Both the position numbers and the translations under genes were made by a program. A stretch of DNA of 22,441 nucleotides from an uncultured Butyrivibrio sp. GTDB taxonomy: Bacteria > Bacillota > Clostridia > Lachnospirales > Lachnospiraceae. The notes under the pieces were generated by a model. The model was not told the DNA's origin. It saw nothing but the letters and a program-made list of their open reading frames with translations, and did not search any database. The number at the start of each line of letters is the position of its first letter. The first letter of the stretch is position 1. Where the stretch lies: assembly GCF_947169445.1 (NCBI RefSeq), contig NZ_CAMVPU010000060.1, positions 1 through 22,441 of the forward strand. The letters are read 5' to 3'. Positions 6,977 to 13,608 of this stretch are shown in pieces.

Positions 6977-7456
6977 TTATTCCTCCTCTTCCCATCCTTT
7001 GCAAACATCACACCAGCCCTGAGTTTCAGTAATCTCTTCAAGCTCACCGGGAGTTATCTTGACCGATGTAAACTCATTTCCTCCAGCCGGGTGTACATAT
7101 TCAAATCTCTTCATTGAAACATCAAGCCATATAGGAATCCCCGCAGGAACTGCAAACGGGCACACTCCGCCTGGCTGAAATCCAGTTATATCTTCCACCT
7201 GGTCCCTTGGTATCATATGGGGCTTTGTATGGAAAACAGATTTGAACTTGGAGCTGTTTACCTTGCCATCACCAGCCATTACAACAATAACTGGCTTCTC
7301 CTCAACTATAAATGACAGCGTCTTGGCAATCTCGGGCTCTGTGCATCCAATCTGCTGTGCCGCATGCTCAACGGTATCTATCGTCTCGGAATGCTCTGTC
7401 AGCCTGTCTCCCAATCCTTTTATATCCAAAAATTCTTTTACCTTAGCGTTTATCAT
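6977..7456 (-). CDS. YbaK/EbsC-type aminoacyl-tRNA deacylase
   Basis: A 159-residue protein of the YbaK/ProX editing fold. TVEHAAQQIGCTEPEIAKTL is the opening helix pair, VIVVMAGDGKVNSSKFK the strand with the conserved Lys, and TGFQPGGVCPFAVP the G-x-x-P-G-G-V-x-P-F loop that binds the 3' end of mischarged tRNA. DVSMKRFEYVHPAGGNEFTSVKI closes the domain. It is predicted to hydrolyse misacylated tRNA such as Cys- or Ala-tRNAPro. I set the start at the ATG at 7456 because GAGGTG lies 6 nt upstream; ten earlier codons are open but have no ribosome site. It is followed by the nitroreductase gene in one transcript. Confidence 0.87.
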   Translation of the reverse strand: MINAKVKEFLDIKGLGDRLTEHSETIDTVEHAAQQIGCTEPEIAKTLSFIVEEKPVIVVMAGDGKVNSSKFKSVFHTKPHMIPRDQVEDITGFQPGGVCPFAVPAGIPIWLDVSMKRFEYVHPAGGNEFTSVKITPGELEEITETQGWCDVCKGWEEEE

Positions 7457-7544
7457 CTTAATCACCTCATCATAAATGATAGACAAAAACGCCCGCTGTT
7501 TCCAATACGTTTTGTTTATTGTCAGCCATAAACAAAGACTATAA

Positions 7545-7664
7545 TCACTTTATGATATCCACAACTTCCCCAATATACATGTCGTGCTCAGCATCACCTT
7601 CATAGAACTGCTTTGCAATATCCGGATTCATGTTCTTAGGATCAAACCTCTGGCAAAAGAGCTT
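7545..7664 (-). pseudogene. Flavin-reductase C-terminal fragment
   Basis: Directly after the stop of the ABM gene the minus strand reads LFCQRFDPKNMNPDIAKQFY and EGDAEHDMYIGEVVDIIK, then TGA. The pattern Y-x-x-x-D-A-E-H-D-M-Y-I-G-E-V is the C-terminal end of flavoredoxin/flavin-reductase proteins (commonly D-Y-H-x-M-Y-V-G-E-I). No start codon is in frame. It could be the other end of the same kind of gene whose N-terminus is at 3840-3899, but the two cannot be shown to come from one gene. Confidence 0.55.
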
Positions 7665-7672
7665 CCCACTCC

Positions 7673-7993
7673 TTACTTTCTGATAAACTTTGCATCCTCT
7701 CCAATATCATCACTAACAAATCTCTCCACAGTCATGTGAAGATCGTATTTCTCACGAAGCTCAGCAAGCCGCTTCATCATTGGACTTGCATGATGTGCAT
7801 CAATGGCAGCCTGGTCAGTCCAACTGTCTATCAAAAGAACTGTCTCCGGATCATCAAGTGGCTGGAAATACTGATACCTTAGATTCCCCTCTTCAGCTCT
7901 GATAGCATCCGCTATTCCAGACTTCTCCATTTCATCAGCAAAAGCTCTGGCAGAACCATTTTGTCCTTTATAGTATAGATTCACAGTTATCAT
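7673..7993 (-). CDS. Antibiotic biosynthesis monooxygenase (ABM)-domain protein
   Basis: A 106-residue ABM/YgiN-like dimeric alpha-beta barrel. MITVNLYYKG opens the first strand, GNLRYQYFQPLDDPETVLLID the central two, SWTDQAAIDAHHASPMMKRL the helix with the conserved H-H/S-x-x-M pair, and YDLHMTVERF the last strand. Members are cofactor-less quinol or small-aromatic oxygenases or simply ligand-binding proteins. The full length of the domain is present. GGAGGAG lies 5-6 nt before the ATG, directly after the stop of the EamA remnant, so it may have inherited that transcript. Confidence 0.88.
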   Translation of the reverse strand: MITVNLYYKGQNGSARAFADEMEKSGIADAIRAEEGNLRYQYFQPLDDPETVLLIDSWTDQAAIDAHHASPMMKRLAELREKYDLHMTVERFVSDDIGEDAKFIRK

Positions 7994-8006
7994 CTGAACT
8001 CCTCCA

Positions 8007-8120
8007 TCAAATCACCATAATCAATGTTCCTGCTCCGATCAGCACACATCCAATCAGAGACTTCGCTGTAAATTCCTCATGTAAAAAGACAAATGCCAAT
8101 GGCATCCAGTACCTTCTTAG
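8007..8120 (-). pseudogene. EamA/DMT-type transporter C-terminal fragment
   Basis: The minus strand reads MPLAFVFLHEEFTAKSLIGC and VLIGAGTLIMVI before TGA. This is the last two-helix stretch of an EamA drug/metabolite transporter (family wording: F-L-x-E-x-F-T-x-x-x-x-I-G-x-x-L-I-x-x-G). The preceding DNA is the start of a flavodoxin gene in another frame, so the transporter part has no start of its own. It lies just ahead of the ABM gene. Confidence 0.6.
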
Positions 8121-8166
8121 TATTTCCATGATGCTGGCTATAATATACGATAGCGGTCTTCCCCAT
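8077..8166 (-). pseudogene. Flavodoxin N-terminal fragment
   Basis: A 29-codon ORF starts at an ATG with AAAGGAG 8 nt upstream and reads GKTAIVYYSQHHGNTKKVLDA. This is the first strand and FMN phosphate-binding loop of a flavodoxin (Y-S-x-H-H-G-N-T-K-K). After residue ~22 it runs into EamA coding sequence in the wrong frame and stops. The real gene would be 150-170 residues, so no functional flavodoxin can be made. The start signals are intact. Confidence 0.65.
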
Positions 8167-8227
8167 TAACAAAACTCCTTTAAAACAGTTACATCCATTA
8201 TAACCCCAACAGCCCTATTCCTCCCAC

Positions 8228-8254
8228 AAAAATGGACTGGATTGCTCCAGCCCA
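8228..8254 (-). terminator. Rho-independent terminator (minus strand)
   Basis: Minus-strand TGGGCTGG pairs with CCAGTCCA (8 bp, one G-U) around AGCAAT, followed by TTTTTG. It ends the ADP-ribosylglycohydrolase transcript 20 nt after its stop. Confidence 0.7.
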
Positions 8255-8273
8255 CGTAAAAATCTTCATGCAA

Positions 8274-9059
8274 TTACATATTCAGTATCTCCCACAGCTC
8301 CGGAGTCAGATATTTCTTAAGAAGCCCCTCGGCATCCACGCTACCAAATCCGCCATAGAACTCTTCCGCTACACCTCCGGCAATTGCTCCGAAAGTATCA
8401 GAATCACATTCCAGGGAAAAGACATTTCGAATGAAGCTCTCGTAATCGGTGCTCTCGTAGAAACATCTCATGGCTGCAGGAACCGATCCCTGACAGCTCT
8501 CGTTCCACTTATATCGAGGTCTTATCTCGTCCAGGCTGTAGGCAATGCTGTATTCATAGTCAGCCTTCGGATACTGCTCAAGAACGTTATCGTAGATTTC
8601 CTGCTTACTCTTACCATGTCTTGCCATCCAGATACATGTTGCTGTCACAACTGCTCCCTTGATTCCCTCAGGATGGTTGTGCGACACCACAGCTGTAGCC
8701 TCAGCCATCTTCTGCATCTCGTCATAATCCTCATAGAACTCGCCTACAAAAGAAGCTCTCATTGCACTTCCATTGCCCCAGCTATTGTAAGGCTCATGGT
8801 TATTTCCATTTATCCAGTTAAAGAATCTTCCGCCATATCCTGCAAATGGATATTCACGGCCAACTTCTACCATTGTCTCAACAAGATCTGCTCCAGTCTT
8901 AAGTGCCTTCTTTATAGCCAGCGTCATTACTGTATCATCTGTAAAACCGATTGCATCGCCCTCAGCCAGCGGTACATTCTTCCAATCAAGATTCTTTGGT
9001 CTGTCAAATTCAAACTGTGCTCCTAATATATCTCCTAAAACTGCTCCTTTTACTGCCAT
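8274..9059 (-). CDS. ADP-ribosylglycohydrolase (DraG/ARH-type)
   Basis: A 261-residue cytosolic hydrolase of the DraG fold that removes ADP-ribose from proteins or small molecules using two Mg ions. All diagnostic motifs are present: GDILGAQFE (~9-17), the metal motif T-D-D-T (~40-43), SWGNGSAMR (~93-101), VSHNHPEGIKGA (~125-136) and DSDTFGAIAGGVAEE (~219-233), with its metal ligands D-S-D-T. It is complete and probably active. I set the start at the ATG at 9059 because GGAG lies 8 nt upstream; the earlier in-frame ATG is only 2 nt from it. It is followed by its own terminator, and upstream lie IS-like repeats. Its target is unknown. Confidence 0.9.
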   Translation of the reverse strand: MAVKGAVLGDILGAQFEFDRPKNLDWKNVPLAEGDAIGFTDDTVMTLAIKKALKTGADLVETMVEVGREYPFAGYGGRFFNWINGNNHEPYNSWGNGSAMRASFVGEFYEDYDEMQKMAEATAVVSHNHPEGIKGAVVTATCIWMARHGKSKQEIYDNVLEQYPKADYEYSIAYSLDEIRPRYKWNESCQGSVPAAMRCFYESTDYESFIRNVFSLECDSDTFGAIAGGVAEEFYGGFGSVDAEGLLKKYLTPELWEILNM

Positions 9060-9085
9060 AAACATCACTCCTATCTATCCCCGAT

Positions 9086-9160
9086 CAGCGCTATCGAAAA
9101 AGTTTACCACTTCCGCTACTGAATTTGTTTACCACCAGCGCTGACGAATTTCTTTACCAC
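9086..9160. repeat. Three ~25-bp tandem repeats (CAGCGCT..CGAATTT.TTTACCAC)
   Basis: Three near-identical units follow one another at 9086-9110, 9112-9135 and 9136-9160, all ending TTTACCAC and starting (c)A/C-GCGCT or CCGCT. Closely spaced direct repeats of ~20-25 bp are what IS21-family transposases bind at element ends. No coding sequence runs through them. Confidence 0.75.
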
Positions 9161-9175
9161 TCATTATTCTTGAAA

Positions 9176-9208
9176 TATCCGGACAACAATCCCGAATTAT
9201 CCGGACAA
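9176..9208. repeat. Two direct repeats TATCCGGACAA, 22 bp apart
   Basis: TATCCGGACAA occurs at 9176-9186 and again at 9198-9208. The second copy touches the end of the VWA gene. Together with the tandem repeats at 9086-9160 they form the proposed element terminus. Confidence 0.75.
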
Positions 9209-9210
9209 AA

Positions 9211-9894
9211 TTATCTCCTGGCTCTTCTGCCTCTCTTTTGGAAATCAGCATTGATCTCATCGTCCCATCCGCTTCCTGTGAGGCACTTGTCCACCTCAGC
9301 TGAGCAATCTGCCATCATCACTGAGCAAACTGCCTTTGAAACTCCAGCATACACATTAGCTGTTCCAATCGTATCACTCACATAGTTAACTGCTCTATCT
9401 TTGCGGATTCCGTATTTCTGAGCCTCAGCATAAGCATCAATATTTGCTCCGATAAAAATAAACTCCCAGCCATATTTCTTTTGCTGCTTCTTGACCATCT
9501 TTTCGATCTTCTCACGAGAATATCTGCTGCTGGCATTCTCCATCCCGTCGGTAGTGATTACAAAAATAGTCTTCTCAGGCCTGTCTTCTTCCCTTGCATA
9601 TTTGTGAACGTTGCCGATGTGATGAATTGCTCCGCCAACCGCATCCAGAAGAGCTGTGCAGCCTCTGACGTAATACTGCTTATCAGTCATCTTCTCAATC
9701 TTTTCAATGGGCACTCTGTCATGGATGACCTCGCACTCATCATCGAAAAGAACTGTAGAAACCACCGCCTTCTCGCCTGTCTTTTTCTGCTTTTCCATCA
9801 TGGCGTTGAAACCTCCGATGGTGTCCGCCTCAAGACCGCCCATTGAACCTGATCTATCTAAAATGTAAACAATCTCTGTATATCCTTTACTCAT
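9211..9894 (-). CDS. von Willebrand factor A (VWA) domain protein
   Basis: A 227-residue single-domain VWA protein with a complete metal site (MIDAS): D-R-S-G-S at ~13-17, the Thr of RGCTALLDA (~80) and T-T-D-G at ~114-117. GGFNAMMEKQKKT and YVRGCTALLDAVGGAIHHIG are typical of bacterial cytosolic VWA proteins related to the TerY group. There is no signal peptide or membrane helix. VWA domains mediate metal-dependent protein binding, often with AAA ATPases or phosphatases, none of which is adjacent here. The start is an ATG overlapping the stop of a 28-codon ORF (ATGA), so translation is coupled. The last codons reach the IS-like terminus at 9208, so the Arg-rich end (RGRRARR) may not be original. 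Confidence 0.87.
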   Translation of the reverse strand: MSKGYTEIVYILDRSGSMGGLEADTIGGFNAMMEKQKKTGEKAVVSTVLFDDECEVIHDRVPIEKIEKMTDKQYYVRGCTALLDAVGGAIHHIGNVHKYAREEDRPEKTIFVITTDGMENASSRYSREKIEKMVKKQQKKYGWEFIFIGANIDAYAEAQKYGIRKDRAVNYVSDTIGTANVYAGVSKAVCSVMMADCSAEVDKCLTGSGWDDEINADFQKRGRRARR

Positions 9895-9977
9895 GTCTTA
9901 TTCCTGTCACCGGTCATCACGTCGGTAATAGGGATGCTTTCTATTTCCAGTTGGAATTCTGGTTGGAGTTCTGGCAT
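9891..9977 (-). CDS. Small upstream ORF coupled to the VWA gene (28 aa)
   Basis: The ORF has a very good ribosome site, AGGAGGC, 6-7 nt before its ATG and ends in an ATGA overlap with the VWA gene start. The product begins MPELQPEFQLEIESIP and ends VMTGDRNKT; it is acidic, with no signal or membrane part. It may be a leader that couples translation, or the leftover start of a larger gene that once preceded the VWA gene. I do not recognise the family. Confidence 0.45.
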   Translation of the reverse strand: MPELQPEFQLEIESIPITDVMTGDRNKT

Positions 9978-10069
9978 TTTTGCCTCCTAGAATTTTATAC
10001 ATATTCCTATATTCTATTCTTAGAACAATATATGAATAAGTTAATTGAGTATCATTCGAGCAAAATCCT

Positions 10070-12856
10070 TTACTGAGCAACTCCAAAATCATATTGCAAA
10101 TAACCTGGTAACGCTTCTGTCATATTAATATCATACAAATATGTTGTGATCTTCTTTCCCGTTACCTGCTCAGCCTTTTCTTGACGTCTCTCGTTACTAA
10201 AATGTCCTGTACCAACATAAGTAAATGGTAATACTACCCCATGTTCTTCACTTACTTTTCTAATGAAAACATGCGCATATTTTGCCAAACGTAATGCCTG
10301 CAAATCTGACGCAGATATATTATTCTCACACTCCCATTGGAATAAATTATCTTCCAAAAACTTATCTTTATAATTTAATCTTTCTTCTAAAGAAGCATCT
10401 TTCTTCAACGAAGCGAATACAATCACTTCGTCTCCATAGAAATATGTCCCCTTTTGATTATGATCCGGGTCCTTAAGTAACTTTAGCTGAACCTGATCCA
10501 TTCTGTAATTATTCCAAAGAACAAATTTTTCATGATTAACATATTCCGCATCATAGCGAATCAAACCATATTCCAAGAGATCTAACAGATACTCTTCTAA
10601 CTGATCATCCATTTCTACGTTTAATTCTAAGGTATCTTCTCGCCTAACTATAGCATGTTTTTTTATCATGAACCTTAAGGCATGTTCAATTTCTTCGTCT
10701 TTACAATTTTCTATTTCAAGCTTTAGTTTTTGATATAGTTCTCCTTCAGTTTTCCCACAATCCAAAAGATATTTAATAATCAAGTATTCATGCACTCTTA
10801 CCAATGGCAAAAGAGATGAAACATACTTAATAAACCCAACCTGTTCTTCAGAGAAAAGTGGTAAATGTTCTTCCCCTATACCTTGCAAGAATGAATAGTA
10901 GCATCCTGTTTTCCTATTAGTTATTTTGACGTTAAAGAATCTCATCAAATCTGGGGCACAATCGTTGTTCAGATAATCCATGTGTTTTGGATAATACTCA
11001 TTATTACTATACTTCTTGAAATTAAAATAATCTTGTTTAAGATAATTAAGGCTATTAAAATTTTCTTTTTCGATATAACTAATTATTTCGTCTTGGCTTT
11101 CTTGATCGATATTGATACTAACACCATACTCGCCTAGTCCCAATGCGCTGAAATTATCCTCAACAAGGCTCTTCAATAACCTTTTTTCAAGAATAAAGTT
11201 TTTGGCCAAACTCCCCAGTGCAAATGCAATCTGAACGCTTCTTTTATAGCTGTTTCCAATAAAATCCAAAACAGTAACGTAAGACTTGCTACCACACTTA
11301 CGAAGCCCCCTTCCGAGTTGCTGTATAAAAACAGTTGAACTGTCTGTCGGCCTCAAAAAAAGCACCATATTAACTCCAGGTATATCAACACCTTCATTAA
11401 GGATATCGACAGTACACAAAATCTCCAGTTCTTTACTATCATCCTGAAGGTCATCGTATGCTCTTATTCTTTCTCCAATTGAATTCTTGCCTGTCAAATA
11501 TGCTGTATGATAATACTCAGCAAGCTCCTCTGCCATCATTCTAGCGTGATTGACATTTCTGCAAAAAGCCAGAGCTTTAAGCTTTCCATTTGGCCTATGT
11601 TCTTCTATCCTGTCACGAATAAACTCACAATGCTCAACTGATGCTAACTGAGACAACATCTTTCTCTCTTTGTCTTTAGTAAGACCATAATCTACCAGAC
11701 TGTCCCTTATTCCATAATACCTAAACGGAACTATAAGATCGTTAATAATGGCATCACGCAACCTTAGTTCATATGGAACGTTAGAATCAAATAATTCAAA
11801 TACGTCCTCATTATCCATACGTTCTGGAGTCGCCGTTAATCCAATCAAAAACTCCGGTTCAAAATATTCAATGATTTTTCTGTATGATTCTGCTGTGGCA
11901 TGGTGACATTCATCTAAAACAATATAATCAAACTGGTCTTTTGCAAATAATTCCAAAGATTTGCTCAATATAATATTTCCAGCAAACAAAAAATCAGCAT
12001 CCAGATCTTTATTGTCCTTATTGTAGATACCGTAAGACTTCTCTTTTCCAAACACCTCTTGAAAAGTTTCATATGCTTTATGCATAATTGATCCTTCATG
12101 CACTACATACAAAAGCCTTTCGGGAGCAAAATTTCTAGCATCAAATGCCGCAAGATATGTTTTTCCAGATCCAGCAGCAGCTACGACAAGTGCCCTGCTC
12201 TTCCCCATTGTTCTGAATCTATTTAATTCCTTCAATGCCTTATACTGCATATAATTTGGCCTAACATCATCGATTCTCTGACCATAATCCATGTCCCAGC
12301 ATTCAATTGCAAAGTCTATTCTTCCTTGGTACTTTCCAATTATTCCCCGGTCAAGCACAAAAGTATTATTCCATTTATCGTTGAATTCCTTTAACATTTC
12401 CTGAAATACAGTTTCCCCAATAGGTCTTCTTACAACGAGATCCCATTCAATGTTTTTTAACAATGCAAACCTCGTTATATTTGAGGAACCAACAATAAGC
12501 TCTGCCTCATCACCAAAAGAATAATAATACCCCTTAGAATGATACCCCAGCGTGGAAAAATTATTATCATGAAAGCTTTCAAAATCCAAATGGCACTGAA
12601 AGTTCTCATACGTCTCCTGCATTAGCAAAAAGATCTTAAGAGATTCAACGTCTGTAAAATTCTGATATGTGGATGTAATCAGTTTGCCGACACATCCCCT
12701 TTGAAGAGCAGCCTCTATATCTCGTTTAATTAAAATTAGGCCAGCTTTCTTAATAAAGCTGACCGAAAAACAAAAGCTATCACATCTTCTAAGATTATCT
12801 TTTAGTCTTTCCAAAAAAGTTTGCTCAGTGTAATTGGTAAGAAAAACGTTATCCAT
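10070..12856 (-). CDS. PLD-nuclease / DEAD-box helicase / DUF3427 protein
   Basis: A 928-residue protein. The N-terminal ~190 residues are a phospholipase-D-like nuclease (H-S-K at ~106-108, GSSN at ~123-126, then N-I-E-W). A superfamily 2 helicase follows: Walker A AAAGSGKT (~226-233), Walker B with DECH (~315-318), motif III-like LTATPER (~340-346) and motif VI QQLGRGLRK (~512-520). The C-terminus (PFTYVGTGHFS and beyond) matches DUF3427. This arrangement (COG3886+COG1061) is known from standalone helicase-nucleases in variable islands; a role in anti-phage defence or restriction is inferred, not shown. I set the start at the ATG at 12856 with GAGGT 7 nt upstream, although an earlier ATG seven codons up is possible. 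It is single-gene with its own promoter. Confidence 0.88.
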   Translation of the reverse strand: MDNVFLTNYTEQTFLERLKDNLRRCDSFCFSVSFIKKAGLILIKRDIEAALQRGCVGKLITSTYQNFTDVESLKIFLLMQETYENFQCHLDFESFHDNNFSTLGYHSKGYYYSFGDEAELIVGSSNITRFALLKNIEWDLVVRRPIGETVFQEMLKEFNDKWNNTFVLDRGIIGKYQGRIDFAIECWDMDYGQRIDDVRPNYMQYKALKELNRFRTMGKSRALVVAAAGSGKTYLAAFDARNFAPERLLYVVHEGSIMHKAYETFQEVFGKEKSYGIYNKDNKDLDADFLFAGNIILSKSLELFAKDQFDYIVLDECHHATAESYRKIIEYFEPEFLIGLTATPERMDNEDVFELFDSNVPYELRLRDAIINDLIVPFRYYGIRDSLVDYGLTKDKERKMLSQLASVEHCEFIRDRIEEHRPNGKLKALAFCRNVNHARMMAEELAEYYHTAYLTGKNSIGERIRAYDDLQDDSKELEILCTVDILNEGVDIPGVNMVLFLRPTDSSTVFIQQLGRGLRKCGSKSYVTVLDFIGNSYKRSVQIAFALGSLAKNFILEKRLLKSLVEDNFSALGLGEYGVSINIDQESQDEIISYIEKENFNSLNYLKQDYFNFKKYSNNEYYPKHMDYLNNDCAPDLMRFFNVKITNRKTGCYYSFLQGIGEEHLPLFSEEQVGFIKYVSSLLPLVRVHEYLIIKYLLDCGKTEGELYQKLKLEIENCKDEEIEHALRFMIKKHAIVRREDTLELNVEMDDQLEEYLLDLLEYGLIRYDAEYVNHEKFVLWNNYRMDQVQLKLLKDPDHNQKGTYFYGDEVIVFASLKKDASLEERLNYKDKFLEDNLFQWECENNISASDLQALRLAKYAHVFIRKVSEEHGVVLPFTYVGTGHFSNERRQEKAEQVTGKKITTYLYDINMTEALPGYLQYDFGVAQ

Positions 12857-12912
12857 AATCAATACCTCACATGGCATATCCTCGCTAAAAGGTATTCACA
12901 TAATATAATACA

Positions 12913-12941
12913 ATTATATTCTTATTTTACGTCTATATCAA
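12913..12941 (-). promoter_or_regulatory. Sigma-A promoter of the PLD-helicase gene
   Basis: Minus-strand TTGATA and TATAAT are separated by exactly 17 nt; five of six -35 bases and all six -10 bases match consensus. The start site would fall ~7 nt downstream, leaving a leader of about 50 nt to the ATG at 12856. Confidence 0.75.
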
Positions 12942-12946
12942 AATTA

Positions 12947-13093
12947 TCAATAGGAATAGACATTTAAAGCACATCTATCTCTATCGATATGCTCTGCATT
13001 GTCCATGTCAAAAGACCTGTCGTTGTGTCCGGCTTTAAAAATTCCCTCTTTACCTTTTCTGCCATTGTGTCTTGTTGCTCTTACTTTTTTCAT
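12947..13093 (-). pseudogene. N-terminal remnant of a mobilisation/relaxase-like protein (48 aa)
   Basis: An ORF with GGAAGGAACG before its ATG starts KKVRATRHNGRKGKEG, then AGHNDRSF and AEHIDRDR. The pattern K-x-R-x-x-x-H-N-G-R-x-G-K...K-H-N-D-R-x-F-x-x-x-N-A-x-H-I-D is, to my recollection, the opening of large proteins of conjugative/mobilisable elements in gut Clostridia (MobA/MobP-like). After H-I-D-R-D-R it diverges to a stop, so only ~48 of many hundred residues remain. Its stop lies in the promoter of the PLD-helicase gene, which suggests a deletion between the two. The family name is uncertain. Confidence 0.45.
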
Positions 13094-13116
13094 TTCGTTC
13101 CTTCCTTTCTGCCACG

Positions 13117-13144
13117 AAAAAAGGAACCGGTTTTATCCGATTCC
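13117..13144 (-). terminator. Rho-independent terminator (minus strand)
   Basis: Minus-strand GGAATCGG pairs with CCGGTTCC (8 bp, one G-U) around ATAAAA, followed by TTTTTT. It lies just upstream of the relaxase-like remnant. It would stop transcription from a minus-strand gene that is no longer present, as the sequence to its right is the hairpin array. Confidence 0.7.
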
Positions 13145-13192
13145 TTCTTAATCAAATGGCTTAAAAAATGTTAATAAGTTGCTTTGAATTTC

Positions 13193-13437
13193 CGGCGAAG
13201 CCGCCCCTGTCCTAAGCGAAGCGCGACAGGATATAACCCAATACAATGTGTCGCATGCAACACATCATTGGGCCAAGGTTGCACCTTGGATCTGCCCATG
13301 CGCTTCGCCCTGGACCCGAGCGGGAGTTTTACCCCTGCACCCCAGCAGGGCTCTGCCCTTGCATCCCAATCGGAGTCTTACTCCAATACCTTGCGTAAGG
13401 CTTTGCCTTTACAATCCATCAAAGAGCTGCGCCCTCT
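13193..13437. repeat. Array of consecutive small hairpins in a non-coding region
   Basis: About ten short inverted repeats follow each other without gaps of any size: CGGC/GCCG (13193-13203), CCTGTC/GACAGG (13206-13230), CCCAAT+ATGTGT/ACACAT+ATTGGG (13237-13272), CCAAGGT/ACCTTGG (13273-13289), CCCTGC/GCAGGG (13333-13350), AGGGC/GCCCT (13347-13359), GGAGT/ACTCC (13372-13384), CCTT/AAGG (13389-13400), AAGGC/GCCTT (13397-13409) and AGAG/CTCT (13423-13437). From 13300 the spacing is ~25 bp, with the pattern stem-(C)TnT-stem plus a C-rich linker (CACCCC, CATCCC, AATACC, CAATCC, GAACACC). Neighbouring hairpins share arms. The ORFs across it are low-complexity and not credible proteins. Confidence 0.65.
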
Positions 13438-13462
13438 GAACACCTCTCTAATTAATTATTCG

Positions 13463-13492
13463 TATGAAAATGACTAATACCTCATTTTCATA
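13463..13492. repeat. Perfect 11-bp inverted repeat
   Basis: TATGAAAATGA and TCATTTTCATA flank an 8-nt spacer. There is no T-run, so it is not an obvious terminator. It lies 117 nt before the XRE gene and could be an operator for that repressor or a recombination site. Further down, GATGCA and TGCATC form a second short palindrome at ~13540-13556. Confidence 0.6.
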
Positions 13493-13608
13493 GCAAATTG
13501 CATCAATAGGCATTCACTTCGAGAAAATATTGAATGTTCTGATGCAGATTTGCATCCAAATATGATATTATTTCTTTGTATGAATAAACAGAAAGGATTG
13601 CTGAATAG

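Larger units (their letters stand above)
9086..9208 (-). mobile_element. Solo IS21-like terminus (no transposase)
   Basis: On the minus strand the segment starts TGTCCGGATAATTCGGG, repeats TTGTCCGGATA 22 bp later, and then carries three copies of GTGGTAAA...TTCG.  A terminal TG with a set of multiple internal direct repeats is the layout of IS21-family ends. It begins one base after the stop region of the VWA gene. No istA/istB-like ORF and no matching opposite end are in the window, so it is a relic end or a landing remnant. The family assignment rests on layout only. Confidence 0.45.

Noticed and set aside
7487..7545. Inverted repeat TTTGTTTAT/ATAAACAAA as a terminator
   Set aside because: It is A/T-only and lacks a following T-run on either strand.
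8232..9026. 264-residue plus-strand open frame
   Set aside because: It is the antisense shadow of the ADP-ribosylglycohydrolase, which has all its motifs on the minus strand.
9907..10092. 61-residue minus-strand ORF
   Set aside because: It overlaps the 28-residue coupled ORF and the end of the helicase gene, and has no ribosome site or protein-like pattern.
13193..13437. CRISPR array or integron attC array
   Set aside because: Repeat units differ in arm sequence and are not separated by unique spacers; no cas or integrase gene is nearby, and attC core sites are absent.
13184..13477. Plus-strand 97- and 63-residue open frames across the hairpin array
   Set aside because: They are Pro/Ser/Cys-rich low-complexity readings of palindromes with no ribosome site; two frames are open at once, which fits structured non-coding DNA.
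13536..13590. Sigma-A promoter for the XRE gene
   Set aside because: TATGAT and TATTAT -10-like boxes exist but no acceptable -35 box lies at 16-18 nt.
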